DNA of 64,000 nt from Flavobacterium sp. CFS9 (GCF_041154745.1 NZ_AP031573.1:4154001-4218000); one strand, 5' to 3'. Numbered from the stretch's first letter, positions 17,750 through 26,396 are shown. Numbers and translations: made by a program. Notes: generated by a model from the sequence alone, not told the origin.

Positions 17750-18328
17750 CTAAATTAAAACCTTAGATTTCAGTCTGCTTAGTGTTTCCTGCGAAATATT
17801 GATGTACGAAGCTACAATTTTATTAGGCAATCGTTTTACAATTGTGGGATTGATTTTGAGTAATTGGGTGTATCTTTCTAAAGCCCCCATAGTTGTAAAC
17901 GACATCAGTCTATTGGTATTATTCACATAGGCTCTTTCGAGATACGAACAATAAAACTCCCTCCATTGTGGGACAATCTCCATCAAATGATTAAAATCTT
18001 CGTGGCTAATATATAACAACTCCGATTTCTCGATGACTTGTATGTATTCTGTTGAAGGCATTTTGGTAATAAAACTCACCAGAGCCGTAGCGAATTGATT
18101 TTCGAATGCAATATAACGCGTGACATCTTTTCCTTCTTCGTTGATGTAATAAATTCTCAAACAGCCTTTATCTACAAAATAACTATTTTGACTCGTTTGT
18201 CCCGACGAAAGCAACAGATCGTTTTTGTCCCGCTGTAAAGGTTTAAAGTAAGACAAAATGGTACTGAGATCTTCATCAGAAACTGCAATACGACTTTTTA
18301 TATAAGCACCAAGTTGATTGTAGGGCAT
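17750..18328 (-). CDS. Crp/Fnr-family transcriptional regulator (second copy)
   Basis: A 192-residue regulator with a cNMP-binding-like domain (about 25-120) and a C-terminal helix-turn-helix (NKIVASYINISQETLSRLKSK). It is related to but clearly diverged from the 187-residue protein downstream. No Fe-S Cys cluster is seen. Intergenic repeats lie on both sides (18336-18399 upstream, 17618-17742 downstream), so it is probably transcribed alone. Target genes are unknown; sugE, ribB and the neighbouring regulator are the nearest candidates. Confidence 0.92.
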   Translation of the reverse strand: MPYNQLGAYIKSRIAVSDEDLSTILSYFKPLQRDKNDLLLSSGQTSQNSYFVDKGCLRIYYINEEGKDVTRYIAFENQFATALVSFITKMPSTEYIQVIEKSELLYISHEDFNHLMEIVPQWREFYCSYLERAYVNNTNRLMSFTTMGALERYTQLLKINPTIVKRLPNKIVASYINISQETLSRLKSKVLI

Positions 18329-18335
18329 TTTTTTT

Positions 18336-18456
18336 AATTAGACAATTAGATAATTAGACAATTAGATTGTTAGATTTTTGGATAATTAGATAGTTGGATG
18401 ATGAGTATAAATAATTAACCGTCAACCATCAACAATTAACCATTAACAATCAAACA
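18336..18456. repeat. Period-8 tandem array and AACCATTAACAATCAA word
   Basis: Eight consecutive octamers from 18336 to 18399 follow NNTTRGAY (AATTAGAC, AATTAGAT, TGTTAGAT, TTTTGGAT, AGTTGGAT). After them, 18423-18453 carries the words CAACCATCAAC and AACCATTAACAATCAA; the latter also occurs at 46295-46310. Confidence 0.8.
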
Positions 18457-19112
18457 TAGTCCTTTACATATTTTCGGTAGTAAATAATATCTTCTATTGA
18501 GAGTACTACCAAATCGTGTTGTATTGCAAAGCTAATGATTTTGTCCAGTTTAGCCATGCTTCCATCTTCGTTCATTAGTTCGCACAGAATAGCTTCCGGT
18601 TGCAGGCCTGCTAATTTCATTAAATCTACACTGCCTTCGGTATGTCCGTTTCGTTCAAGCACGCCGTTGTTTTTAGCACGTAAGGGAAAGATATGCCCGG
18701 GTTTTGCAAGATCAGTCGGTTTAGAATTTAATGCAATTGCAGTTTTAATGGTGGTAATTCGATCTGCTGCCGATACCCCCGTAGTTACACCCTCTTTTGC
18801 TTCGATTGTAATGGTAAAAGGCGTCTGGAAACTGCTGGTGTTTTCTTTTACCATATAAGGCAATTCCAACTGATCGGCTTTTTCATTGGTCAGACAAAGG
18901 CAGACAATTCCGCTGCATTCGCGTATCATCATGGCCATGTCTTGTATGTTAATGTGCTGTGCTGAAAAAATTAAATCACCTTCGTTTTCGCGATTTTCGT
19001 CGTCAGTTAATAGAATTCCTTTTCCGTTTCGCAGTTGTCGTAAAGCATTTTCGACACGTTCGATACTGGTTAAACCAAATTTTTCTAATGGATAGGATAA
19101 TGTGCTGATCAT
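18450..19112 (-). CDS. ribB: 3,4-dihydroxy-2-butanone 4-phosphate synthase
   Basis: RibB makes the four-carbon unit of riboflavin from ribulose 5-phosphate. The 220-residue protein matches the stand-alone enzyme: acidic metal/substrate loop [10 protein letters not shown] (about residues 37-46), the signature around SGIVCLCLT, and [16 protein letters not shown] near residue 153. There is no fused GTP cyclohydrolase II domain. Many flavobacteria also have a ribBA fusion elsewhere, so this may be a second copy. The C-terminus overlaps the repeat gap. No FMN riboswitch is present: the leader to the predicted -7 box is only about 30 bases. Confidence 0.95.
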   Translation of the reverse strand: MISTLSYPLEKFGLTSIERVENALRQLRNGKGILLTDDENRENEGDLIFSAQHINIQDMAMMIRECSGIVCLCLTNEKADQLELPYMVKENTSSFQTPFTITIEAKEGVTTGVSAADRITTIKTAIALNSKPTDLAKPGHIFPLRAKNNGVLERNGHTEGSVDLMKLAGLQPEAILCELMNEDGSMAKLDKIISFAIQHDLVVLSIEDIIYYRKYVKDYV

Positions 19113-19143
19113 CTTTTGTTGCGTTTTTTGAATTAAAGAGCAG

Positions 19144-19151
19144 CAAAGCTA
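19144..19151 (-). promoter_or_regulatory. Candidate ribB -7 box (TAGCTTTG)
   Basis: TAGCTTTG on the minus strand matches TAnnTTTG 32 bases before the ribB start. A possible TTTG lies 15 bases upstream, closer than usual. Confidence 0.45.
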
Positions 19152-19241
19152 GACTTGTTTCAGACACAAAAGTTTGATCTAAGTCAATAAAACGACAGGC
19201 ATTCTTTAAAAGGCAAAAAACGTATAAATACTGATTAACCC

Positions 19242-19274
19242 AAATCCGACAGGTTTTAAAAACCTGTCGGATTT
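19242..19274. repeat. 33-base perfect palindrome (16-1-16)
   Basis: Arms of 16 bases around one central base, core CCGACAGGTTTT. The same 33 bases occur at 55815-55847, and a variant with the same 16-1-16 layout is at 46135-46167. It lies between divergent ribB and the methyltransferase gene, where a terminator is not expected, in a 352-base gap otherwise without genes. Confidence 0.9.
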
Positions 19275-19356
19275 ATAGACTCGTAAATCAACCTACTACG
19301 GAACAATATACTTTTACTAAAAACCGTATAAATACGCATTGTAATGTCTGTTTTTA

Positions 19357-19383
19357 TTGTTATTTAATCCTCGGATAATTTTG
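19357..19383 (+). promoter_or_regulatory. Candidate promoter of the methyltransferase gene
   Basis: TTG (19357-19359), 16 bases, then TAATTTTG (19376-19383), a TAnnTTTG match, about 80 bases before the start codon. Spacing is at the short end. Confidence 0.45.
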
Positions 19384-19464
19384 TATCTTAGTCACTATTA
19401 ATCGAAATCTGTACTGATTATACACTTTTTACTAATCAGAATGGATTATAAAAAGAAGTGAGCA

Positions 19465-20232
19465 ATGCCCTGGAATCCCGAAATCTACAATAAGTTCAAA
19501 AACATTCGTTATCAGCCATTTTATGATTTGGCGAGTTTTATTCAGCCAGTAAAAGGAATGAAGGTCATTGATCTGGGCTGTGGTACGGGAGAACAAACGG
19601 CAATTTTGTCTGATAAATTTGAAGAAGCGTACTTTCTGGGAGTAGATTCTTCGGAAGAAATGCTGGAACAATCGAAATCTTTAGAAACGGATCGTCTGCA
19701 TTTCAGAAAAGCCACCACAGAAGAAACGATAAAATCAGGTGAAAAATGGGATCTGATTTTTAGTAATGCGGCTCTGCAATGGTCAGACAATCATAAAACG
19801 TTGTTTTCTCAGTTGTTGGAGCAGTTAAATTCCAAAGGACAATTCGCTGTACAAATGCCCGTACAACCGGAAAATAAACTCAATAAAATCCTTTTAGAGC
19901 TGGTACAGGAAGAGCCTTTTGTCTCTTTTTTAAAAGGATTCAAAAGAGAATCACCGGTTTTGAGTATCGACGATTATGCACAAATTCTGTTTGATGGCGG
20001 ATTGGAGGATCTTCAGATTCAGCAAAAAGTATATCCCATTATCGCAAACGATCATGAAACCCTATTTAGTTTTATCTCAGGTTCGGCTTTGATTCCGTAT
20101 GCAGAAAGGCTGGAAGGAGAGGAGAAAGCCCTTTTTATCGAAACCTACAAAAAAAGAATAGCGGAAGGTTTTCCCAAACTTCCCGCTATCTATTCTTTTA
20201 AAAGACTCTTACTTTATGGTCGTAAAACCTAA
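19465..20232 (+). CDS. Class I SAM-dependent methyltransferase (trans-aconitate methyltransferase-like)
   Basis: A 255-residue cytoplasmic enzyme. Motif I for S-adenosylmethionine is KVIDLGCGTGEQTAIL (about residues 34-49), with acidic motif II in GVDSSEEMLEQS and motif III in WDLIFSNAALQWSDNH, which matches the trans-aconitate methyltransferase branch. The N-terminus MPWNPEIYNKFKNIRYQPF is also typical of that group. The acceptor is not certain. It is transcribed alone and faces the following gene. Confidence 0.9.
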   Translation: MPWNPEIYNKFKNIRYQPFYDLASFIQPVKGMKVIDLGCGTGEQTAILSDKFEEAYFLGVDSSEEMLEQSKSLETDRLHFRKATTEETIKSGEKWDLIFSNAALQWSDNHKTLFSQLLEQLNSKGQFAVQMPVQPENKLNKILLELVQEEPFVSFLKGFKRESPVLSIDDYAQILFDGGLEDLQIQQKVYPIIANDHETLFSFISGSALIPYAERLEGEEKALFIETYKKRIAEGFPKLPAIYSFKRLLLYGRKT

Positions 20233-20259
20233 CGAAAGAATATTTACTTGTAAAAAACT

Positions 20260-20853
20260 TTATTCTTTGTACAGAATGATAGTAGCTTTGTAACCTTTCC
20301 CTACATTCCACTGGCTCGCTTCGATCACTTTTCCTTTGTCGTCATATACCTGAAATTCGGCTGTGTTGGGCGAGGCAGAACCTTCGTTTAAAGCTTCAAA
20401 GTCAATTTTATTCATTCCTTTGACCAAAGTAATTTTAAAACCCTGATAATCTCCGTTTAAACTTACTTCGGGTTCAATTACTTTATCGTTCAGATATACT
20501 CTTATTTTATCGCCATCTACAAAAGCGGCATCACGATAACGAACGGTCGATACAGCCGTATTGGTGACAAAACCTCCCAAATATTCATTTCTTCTGTAAA
20601 AAATCCCTTCTACATTGGCTTCCGGTTTGTACAGACTGTTGTTTTTATACAGCTCTTCCGGATTGATTTTTAAAACAGTAGGCTCTTTTGGCAGTGGCAG
20701 ATCCGGATTTAAAGGAGTTTCTGTTGGAGGCGGAACGTCTTTGATTTCTGAATTTTTAGAATCAATAGGTTTGTATTTGCCACCAAGTTCTTTCTGCGCG
20801 TATCCCTGTAAAACAGCACTGGTTAGTATAATCGTTAATAGTATCTTTTTCAT
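20260..20853 (-). CDS. Secreted protein of unknown function
   Basis: The start at 20853 gives a signal peptide MKKILLTIILTSAVLQGYAQ; a further in-frame ATG upstream is unlikely. The mature protein of about 178 residues has a Pro-rich region (PPPTETPLNPDLPLPKEP, about residues 40-57) and a C-terminal beta-sandwich-like domain (about 85-197) with KIRVYLNDKVIEPEVSLN. The fold suggests a periplasmic or surface Ig-like module, but I do not recognise the family. It converges with the methyltransferase gene; a weak hairpin (AAAGAATA against TATTCTTT) lies between them. Confidence 0.82.
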   Translation of the reverse strand: MKKILLTIILTSAVLQGYAQKELGGKYKPIDSKNSEIKDVPPPTETPLNPDLPLPKEPTVLKINPEELYKNNSLYKPEANVEGIFYRRNEYLGGFVTNTAVSTVRYRDAAFVDGDKIRVYLNDKVIEPEVSLNGDYQGFKITLVKGMNKIDFEALNEGSASPNTAEFQVYDDKGKVIEASQWNVGKGYKATIILYKE

Positions 20854-21225
20854 ATTATTTTTAAATTTTAAGACAAACATCAAACGAATGTGTTTGTATC
20901 CGGATAGATAACATTTAAGTATAACTATTTATTGCATTTACTAAAAGTTAATTATTTCTAGTGTTTTGTAACCTGCAGACAATCAGTTATAAATTTACGT
21001 TTTTTTTCGCAGATGCTTGTGTTGTTTAGGTGAATACAAATCTCTTTTTGCTGTTGTTTTCCTCTTCATTATAATTTAGAGAAAATAAATTACATTAAAA
21101 CGTAAACAAGAATCTTGCCGTTAATACTTCCTGATAAACTGGGCTGAAGCCTTTGAAACTAAATAGAGTTTCAGGATTTTAGATTAATATTATAAATTTA
21201 TTTTATAATGTTGTAAAATTATCAA

Positions 21226-21257
21226 TTTGATTTATGAAGATACCTGCCATAAATTTG
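21226..21257 (+). promoter_or_regulatory. osmC promoter
   Basis: TTTG (21226-21229), 20 bases, then TAAATTTG (21250-21257): a full Bacteroidota -33/-7 pair, 62 bases before the osmC start. The remaining part of the gap 20854-21318 is AT-rich with no gene. Confidence 0.75.
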
Positions 21258-21318
21258 TCCCATCAAATCAGAACAACGGTTTGAAAATTAAAAATTGATA
21301 ACATTAAAAACTTTAATC

Positions 21319-21738
21319 ATGAAATTTACAAGAAACGCAAATGCAAATTGGAAAGGTACAGGAATGGAAGGAAAAGGAACCATTACAACACAAAGTACTA
21401 CTTTAAACAATGCTCAACTCTCTTTTAAAACCCGTTTTGCTGAAGGAGTAGGGACTAACCCTGAAGAATTGGTAGCGGCCGCACATGCAGGATGTTTTAC
21501 TATGCAATTGAGCTTTTTATTATCAGAGACCGGTTTTGTTCCCGAAGATCTTAATACTACAGCCAAAGTAACTTTTGAAGACGGGACAATTACTTTAATT
21601 ACACTTGAACTTTCGGGATCAGTTCCGGGGATTACTACAGAAGATTTTGAGAAAACAGCGCAAAAAGCAAAAGAGATTTGTCCTATTTCAAAATTACTTA
21701 ACACAGAGATCGCTTTAAATGTGTCTTTATTGTCTTAA
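21319..21738 (+). CDS. osmC: OsmC-family peroxiredoxin
   Basis: OsmC/Ohr proteins reduce organic hydroperoxides with two Cys residues. Here these are C59 (AAAHAGCFTMQLSFLL) and C121 (KEICPISKLL), with the conserved Arg at residue 39. The start at 21319 gives the usual MKFTRNANANWKG; a start at 21295 would only add residues without homology. 139 residues is normal. oxyR lies 1 kb downstream on the other strand, fitting a peroxide-response neighbourhood. Confidence 0.94.
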   Translation: MKFTRNANANWKGTGMEGKGTITTQSTTLNNAQLSFKTRFAEGVGTNPEELVAAAHAGCFTMQLSFLLSETGFVPEDLNTTAKVTFEDGTITLITLELSGSVPGITTEDFEKTAQKAKEICPISKLLNTEIALNVSLLS

Positions 21739-21800
21739 ATAATTGCTATTACAGGGTATTTCAATTTTAATCTAACAAACAACATCTTAAAAAATAAAAA

Positions 21801-22601
21801 ATGAAAACAATAAATGTAAAAAGACAATTGAATCGTATATTCATATCTGCCGCTTTAATTTTGACCTTCTTAATGTCTGCCACTTCAATTGCACAAACAG
21901 CAGCTGCAAAAGTTAAAAATGTAGTATTGGTTCACGGAGCATTTGCAGATGGTTCCGGATGGAGAAATTTATACAATGTACTTTCAAAAAAAGGATATAG
22001 AGTAACTATTGTTCAAAATCCGTTAAGCTCGCTTGAAGATGATGTAGCAGCAACCAATGTGGTATTGGACAATCAGGACGGTCCAACGATTTTGGTGGGA
22101 CATTCCTGGGGAGGTGCCGTAATTACACAGGCCGGTAATCACCCTAATGTTGTGGGATTGGTCTATGTAGCCGCTTTCCAGCCAGATAACGGAGAATCGG
22201 CTTTGCAATGGTTACAAACGGCTGCTCCCGCTCCTGAAAATGGTGTTTTGGCTCCCAATGATAAAGGGATCGTTTATTATGATGAAGCTAAGTTTCATGC
22301 CGGTTTCTGTGCCGACATTAGTAAGGAAGATACCGCTTTTATGTACGCTTCACAAGGTGCTTTTTATGCCAAAGGTTTTATCACACCTATTACAAAAGCG
22401 GCCTGGAAAGATAAACCGGCTTATGCAGTAATTGCTACACAGGACAAAAGTATCGATCCTTCAATTCAGCGTGCCATGTACAAACGTTCCAAAACTAAAG
22501 TGACAGAAGTAAAAGGAAGTCACTGTGTTTTTATCTCACAGCCGGAAGCTGTGGCAAACGTAATTATTGGTGCAGCTAAAGATTTAAGCGCTAAGAAATA
22601 A
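21801..22601 (+). CDS. Exported alpha/beta hydrolase
   Basis: A 266-residue protein with an N-terminal signal peptide (to about residue 31, ending SIAQ). It has the oxyanion HG motif VVLVHGAFADGSGW, nucleophile S102 in GHSWGG and a catalytic His at 241 in KGSHCVFIS; the acid is probably in the IATQDKSIDP segment. The sequence resembles the small esterase/EstC-like hydrolases often seen as secreted alpha/beta hydrolases next to stress genes. The substrate is unknown. It follows osmC by 62 bases and ends at a strong terminator, so it may share the osmC transcript. Confidence 0.93.
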   Translation: MKTINVKRQLNRIFISAALILTFLMSATSIAQTAAAKVKNVVLVHGAFADGSGWRNLYNVLSKKGYRVTIVQNPLSSLEDDVAATNVVLDNQDGPTILVGHSWGGAVITQAGNHPNVVGLVYVAAFQPDNGESALQWLQTAAPAPENGVLAPNDKGIVYYDEAKFHAGFCADISKEDTAFMYASQGAFYAKGFITPITKAAWKDKPAYAVIATQDKSIDPSIQRAMYKRSKTKVTEVKGSHCVFISQPEAVANVIIGAAKDLSAKK

Positions 22602-22628
22602 TTGATTGAGTCTCTTTTTTAAAAACTC

Positions 22629-22664
22629 AAAAGCCGAGATACACTTTGTATTTCGGCTTTTTTT
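22629..22664. terminator. Bidirectional terminator between the hydrolase and oxyR
   Basis: A 14-base stem (22629-22642 with 22648-22661, core AAAGCCGA/TCGGCTTT) with loop ACTTT and T-run on the plus strand, A-run on the other, between converging genes. Confidence 0.9.
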
Positions 22665-22672
22665 GTAATAGT

Positions 22673-23638
22673 TTATCTTGTGGTAGCTTTAATAAAATAA
22701 GGAGAATCGTTCCATCTTATTTTACGGTAAGCAAAGTTTTGCTGCAAAGATTCCGGTAAGCAATTCCAGATGGCTTCGTTCATTTTTTCAAGCAGCAATT
22801 TCTTAGAAAAAGTATCAGAGACCACCAGACTGATTTCACGTACAGGTTTTGGATCTTTAAAATGCTTAAAAAGTCCGGTTTCTACTTCATTAATCATCGA
22901 AAGCTGAGGGATTATAGCGAATCCTAATTCGGCCCGTACCAGATTTTTCAGCGTTTCAATCGAGCTGATATCGTAACGGAACTGCTCTTTAATTTTTCCT
23001 GTACTTTTGATATCACAAATATCAAGAAGCTGGGCATTGTAACAATATTCGTTTTGAAGCAAAAGCAATTCGGCCAGGTCTGATGGCTGCAATTCATAGT
23101 GTGATGCCGTGGCCATTGGGTGCACTGTATTCAAATAAGCCACAAAAGGTTCTTTAAAAACAGGATGTTCAATTAAATGAGGATTTCCGGTAGGAGTTGC
23201 CATAATCGCTACATCCAGAGCTCCTGTCATAACATCATTCATCAGTTGCCCTGTGTTGGCTTCTTTTATGATGAATTGCATTTTTGGAGTGGCTTTTTTC
23301 ATGGCCTGAATAAAAAGAGGGATCAGATAAGGGGATAAAGTCGAAATGATTCCAACTTTAACTTCTCCTTCGAGTTTGTTTTTCTCATTTACCACAAAAT
23401 CTCTGATTTCATCGGCTTCGCGAAGTATCTTTTTGGCTCGGTTTATAATTTCGGTTCCAAGAACTGTAGGGGTCAAGGGGACTTTGTTTCGATCGAAAAT
23501 TTTAATTCCAATTTCTTCTTCCAGGTTTTTTAGCTGAATCGTTAGTCCGGGTTGCGATACCAGGCAGACTTCTGCTGCTCTTGCAAAATGACGCTCCTCG
23601 TCTAATGCTACAATATATTTTAATTGTTGGATGGTCAT
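22673..23638 (-). CDS. oxyR: OxyR-type LysR-family hydrogen peroxide regulator
   Basis: The start at 23638 gives the classic MTIQQLKYIVALDEERHFARA; a longer frame upstream reads through repeats. The N-terminal winged helix-turn-helix is followed by the LysR substrate-binding fold. The redox cysteines are C199 and C208, in the same positions and spacing as E. coli OxyR, and the following SSIETLKNLVRAELG matches the OxyR hinge. Thus peroxide sensing by a reversible disulphide is expected. The osmC gene nearby is a plausible target. A (AC)8 tract and an inverted repeat lie in its leader. Confidence 0.94.
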   Translation of the reverse strand: MTIQQLKYIVALDEERHFARAAEVCLVSQPGLTIQLKNLEEEIGIKIFDRNKVPLTPTVLGTEIINRAKKILREADEIRDFVVNEKNKLEGEVKVGIISTLSPYLIPLFIQAMKKATPKMQFIIKEANTGQLMNDVMTGALDVAIMATPTGNPHLIEHPVFKEPFVAYLNTVHPMATASHYELQPSDLAELLLLQNEYCYNAQLLDICDIKSTGKIKEQFRYDISSIETLKNLVRAELGFAIIPQLSMINEVETGLFKHFKDPKPVREISLVVSDTFSKKLLLEKMNEAIWNCLPESLQQNFAYRKIRWNDSPYFIKATTR

Positions 23639-23690
23639 CTCGATTGGTATAATTGATTTAAAAGTAACCCGTTGGATGTAATTATTTTTA

Positions 23691-23836
23691 AACGCATAGA
23701 AACATAGATTTAACATTCTCAAAAAAAGGCGTTTCACTTGTTTAAAACACACACACACACACAGACTTCTATGCTTAAGAAACAGGTTTCTTTTTACATT
23801 TTTTTACACACATATAAGACTATGTTCCTATGTGTT
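23691..23836. repeat. Inverted repeat element with (AC)8 tract upstream of oxyR
   Basis: AACGCATAGAAACATAG (23691-23707) pairs with CTATGTTCCTATGTGTT (23820-23836) with two mismatches, enclosing 112 bases that include eight AC dinucleotides (23747-23762). The 382-base gap 23639-24020 has no gene. It may be a dispersed non-coding repeat. Confidence 0.7.
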
Positions 23837-24020
23837 AAATGATTTTTTATAACAGGTTAAAGGTAGAAAAATATAATGGAGCGCTTAAGTGTTTTTTTAA
23901 TCCAAGGAGAAAAAAATGTAAAATACAATCTGAGAATATCAAAAATGTTCAGGATATGTAAACTAGCCGACATTATGCAATGGGGAGACTTACTAATTTG
24001 GCTTTACTAAACGAAACAAT

Positions 24021-24449
24021 ATGAGAACACTACTTTCTTTAATCGCTATTTTAATACTCTTCGGATGTGAATCAGAAGGAGAATTAACCCGTGAAAAAAT
24101 TGGTTCAATGGTGGTTTCTCCGGAAGCAACTTTGCTTTCTGTGGGAACCTTTGAAGCTGAATCGGGCAATACTGTTACCGGTTCGGCCCGTATTTATAAA
24201 GAAGGTGATTTGTATAAAGTATCACTTAAAGATTTTAGCATTTCCAGTGGACCTGATCTTAAGGTTTATCTTTCTAAAACCAATCTACCGGACAGTTTTG
24301 TAAATCTGGGTAGCTTAGGAACTGGAAATTCACAAACCTATACGATCCCGGCAGGAGTAAATTTAGCGGCCTATCCTTATGTACTAATTCATTGTCAGCA
24401 ATTCAATCATCTTTTTGCCACTGCTGCTTTAAAATCTAACTCATTATGA
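24021..24449 (+). CDS. DM13-domain lipoprotein
   Basis: A 142-residue lipoprotein with lipobox ILFGC (C16). Residues about 40-138 form a DM13 domain: GSARIY, the SGPDLKVYLS strand and the VLIHCQQFNHLFATAAL segment with the conserved Cys. DM13 domains are thought to act in extracellular redox or binding through this Cys; the role is not established in bacteria. It overlaps the next gene by four bases (ATGA), so the two proteins are translated together and probably act together. Confidence 0.88.
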   Translation: MRTLLSLIAILILFGCESEGELTREKIGSMVVSPEATLLSVGTFEAESGNTVTGSARIYKEGDLYKVSLKDFSISSGPDLKVYLSKTNLPDSFVNLGSLGTGNSQTYTIPAGVNLAAYPYVLIHCQQFNHLFATAALKSNSL

Positions 24450-25348
24450 AAATTAAGTTTTTGATAGTTTTAGCTTCGTTGTTTGTATTCAATTATAGTG
24501 AAGCGCAAGGCTGTAGTGATGCCGGTATTTGCAGTATTGGAGGAGCGTTTCATGAAAACGACGATAAGAAGAATAACCATATTGAATTTGGAACTATTCT
24601 AGGAAAAGGCGATGTGGATGTGAAATATTGGTCGGGTTATATTGGTTACACCAGAAATTTTAATGAAAAGTGGTCGGGAAATGTAAAAGTGACTTCTCAG
24701 TATGCCAATGGAAGTTTTGGAGGAAGGGGCTCGGTTGGAGATGCTTTTTTAACGGCAAATTATACTCCGGTTACGACAAAACTGTATCAATGGAGTTTTA
24801 TTTCGGGGATTAAAGTTCCGTTTAATCAAAGTAATCTTAAGATAAACGATCATGCGCTTCCAATGGATTATCAAAGCAGTCTTGGAACTTTTGATTTTTT
24901 GGGAAGTGTGAATCTGAACTATAAAAACTGGGATTTTAATGCTGCGATACAATTGCCGGTCTTTAATATCAATAAGAACTCCTATTTCAGCGAATATTCC
25001 GGTACAGCTGATTTCGTGACCACCAATTTATTCGAGAGAAAACCGGACGTTCTTTTGCGCGGAACTTATACCATAAATACAGCCAGTCGTAAATTTTCGT
25101 TCAAGCCGAATTTACTTTTTATTTATCATTTAGGAGAAGATACTTACGAAGATATTTACGGGCAAAGACAGACGATTAAAGGTTCTGACGGACTTACCAT
25201 TAATGGAAACTTAATTGCAGGATATCATTTTTCATCCGGAAGCAGTATTGAAGCCTCAGTGGCGACACCTTTTGTAGTGAGAGAAGTGAGACCGGATGGA
25301 CTTACACGGGCATGGACGGCAGGAGTGAGCTATAAAGTGCGATTTTAA
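24446..25348 (+). CDS. Outer-membrane beta-barrel protein partner of the DM13 lipoprotein
   Basis: A 300-residue protein with a signal peptide (to about residue 20, NYSEAQ) and then alternating aromatic-polar strands ending in Phe (SYKVRF), as in outer-membrane barrels. The mature N-terminus has a Cys pair in GCSDAGICS. It resembles transporter-type barrels of unknown substrate. Four-base overlap with the DM13 lipoprotein gene indicates coupling. The Cys pair next to a Cys-bearing DM13 partner suggests a shared redox or metal function; this is inference. Confidence 0.8.
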   Translation: MKIKFLIVLASLFVFNYSEAQGCSDAGICSIGGAFHENDDKKNNHIEFGTILGKGDVDVKYWSGYIGYTRNFNEKWSGNVKVTSQYANGSFGGRGSVGDAFLTANYTPVTTKLYQWSFISGIKVPFNQSNLKINDHALPMDYQSSLGTFDFLGSVNLNYKNWDFNAAIQLPVFNINKNSYFSEYSGTADFVTTNLFERKPDVLLRGTYTINTASRKFSFKPNLLFIYHLGEDTYEDIYGQRQTIKGSDGLTINGNLIAGYHFSSGSSIEASVATPFVVREVRPDGLTRAWTAGVSYKVRF

Positions 25349-25402
25349 AGAATAGTTTAAGATTAATTATTAAGGTGAAATCATTATTAACCCACCAGGT
25401 GT

Positions 25403-25430
25403 AAGAAATATGTTTCTTTTCATATTTCTT
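25403..25430. terminator. Hairpin between converging genes
   Basis: A perfect 10-base stem, AAGAAATATG (25403-25412) and CATATTTCTT (25421-25430), with loop TTTCTTTT, placed directly against the stop of the AraC gene. Confidence 0.7.
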
Positions 25431-26252
25431 TTATAACGGGTCATTATTAATATGGGTTAATGCTGTGGCAGTATAACCAAACTGTTTTTTGAAAGCATGG
25501 GAAAAATGGGAAAGGTTTTCAAAACCAACTTCGTAACAAACATCGATCGCTTTTTTTTGATGATGCGTTAACTGATAGTGTGCCAGTTCCAGTCGTTTGC
25601 GCGTTAGCCATTTTTGCGGACTGGTGTTAAAATATTTTCGGAAGTCTCTGTTGAAAGTAGAAAGACTTCTTCCGGTGAGGTAACCAATTTTATCAAGAGG
25701 CATATTAAACATAAAGTTGCGTTCCATAAAACGGACCAAATCAATTTTTCCCGGTTCTTCAAAGTTGGCCAGAACATCATCAACATTTGGGTCAATTGTT
25801 CTGAGAATACTAATCGCTTCGGTTATTTTAAGGGAAGCAATGTTTTCAGGCAGTTCTTTCAAGTCAAAATACGGAATTAAGGATGAGAGACAGCTTTTTA
25901 ATAAGGGATGATTGTTATAACGGTTTATTTTAGGATGTGTTATGGTTTTGGGTTTAATATCAAGTTTTGTATAAAAATCTTTAAGTAGGGATGTAGTTAA
26001 GTGCATTACCACAGTTTTATGTGGCTGACCATCTTTGGGATAGTTGATAATAGTAGCCAGTTGGTTTCTTGGAATGAGAAAAATATCTCCTTCCTTAAAA
26101 ATATGAACACCATCGGCCTGTACAATCTTAGTTTCGCCCGAGATAAACCAGACCAGCATGTGCTGATCGAACATGATATCCGATTTAAAAAAGCGATCGG
26201 AATAACAAGATAGTTTAATATCCGGGGTGATGTATTTTGCTTCAAACTCCAT
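25431..26252 (-). CDS. AraC-family transcriptional regulator
   Basis: A 273-residue regulator with an N-terminal cupin-like sensor part (about 1-150; KEGDIFLIPRNQ) and two C-terminal helix-turn-helix motifs (PLDKIGYLTGRSLSTFNRDF and KAIDVCYEVGFENLSHFSHAF with KKQFG). It is encoded 144 bases after the SDR gene on the same strand. Two direct repeats suited to an AraC dimer lie before the SDR promoter, making the SDR gene the most likely target. Confidence 0.93.
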   Translation of the reverse strand: MEFEAKYITPDIKLSCYSDRFFKSDIMFDQHMLVWFISGETKIVQADGVHIFKEGDIFLIPRNQLATIINYPKDGQPHKTVVMHLTTSLLKDFYTKLDIKPKTITHPKINRYNNHPLLKSCLSSLIPYFDLKELPENIASLKITEAISILRTIDPNVDDVLANFEEPGKIDLVRFMERNFMFNMPLDKIGYLTGRSLSTFNRDFRKYFNTSPQKWLTRKRLELAHYQLTHHQKKAIDVCYEVGFENLSHFSHAFKKQFGYTATALTHINNDPL

Positions 26253-26339
26253 GGGTGTTTTTTTTGAGAAGGCATAATTTCAAATGTACTAAAATTATGC
26301 GGTTAACCGTTCGTTACTTTCCTAACGTTTGTTTTTATT

Positions 26340-26374
26340 AAGAAGTTACCGCTAGTAGCTTGCGGTAACTTCTT
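26340..26374. terminator. Hairpin after the SDR gene
   Basis: A perfect 13-base stem, AAGAAGTTACCGC (26340-26352) and GCGGTAACTTCTT (26362-26374), with a nine-base loop. It lies 22 bases after the SDR stop. The longer T-run is on the plus strand, so its direction is uncertain. Confidence 0.65.
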
Positions 26375-26396
26375 TTGTTTTTTAGCCGAAGTTTTG

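Noticed and set aside
19113..19160. FMN riboswitch before ribB
   Set aside because: The predicted leader is about 30 bases, too short, and the conserved FMN aptamer words are not seen in the gap.
23639..23758. Longer OxyR N-terminus starting at 23758
   Set aside because: The added 40 residues come from repeat DNA, and the family begins at MTIQQLKYI; cysteine numbering also fits the shorter form.
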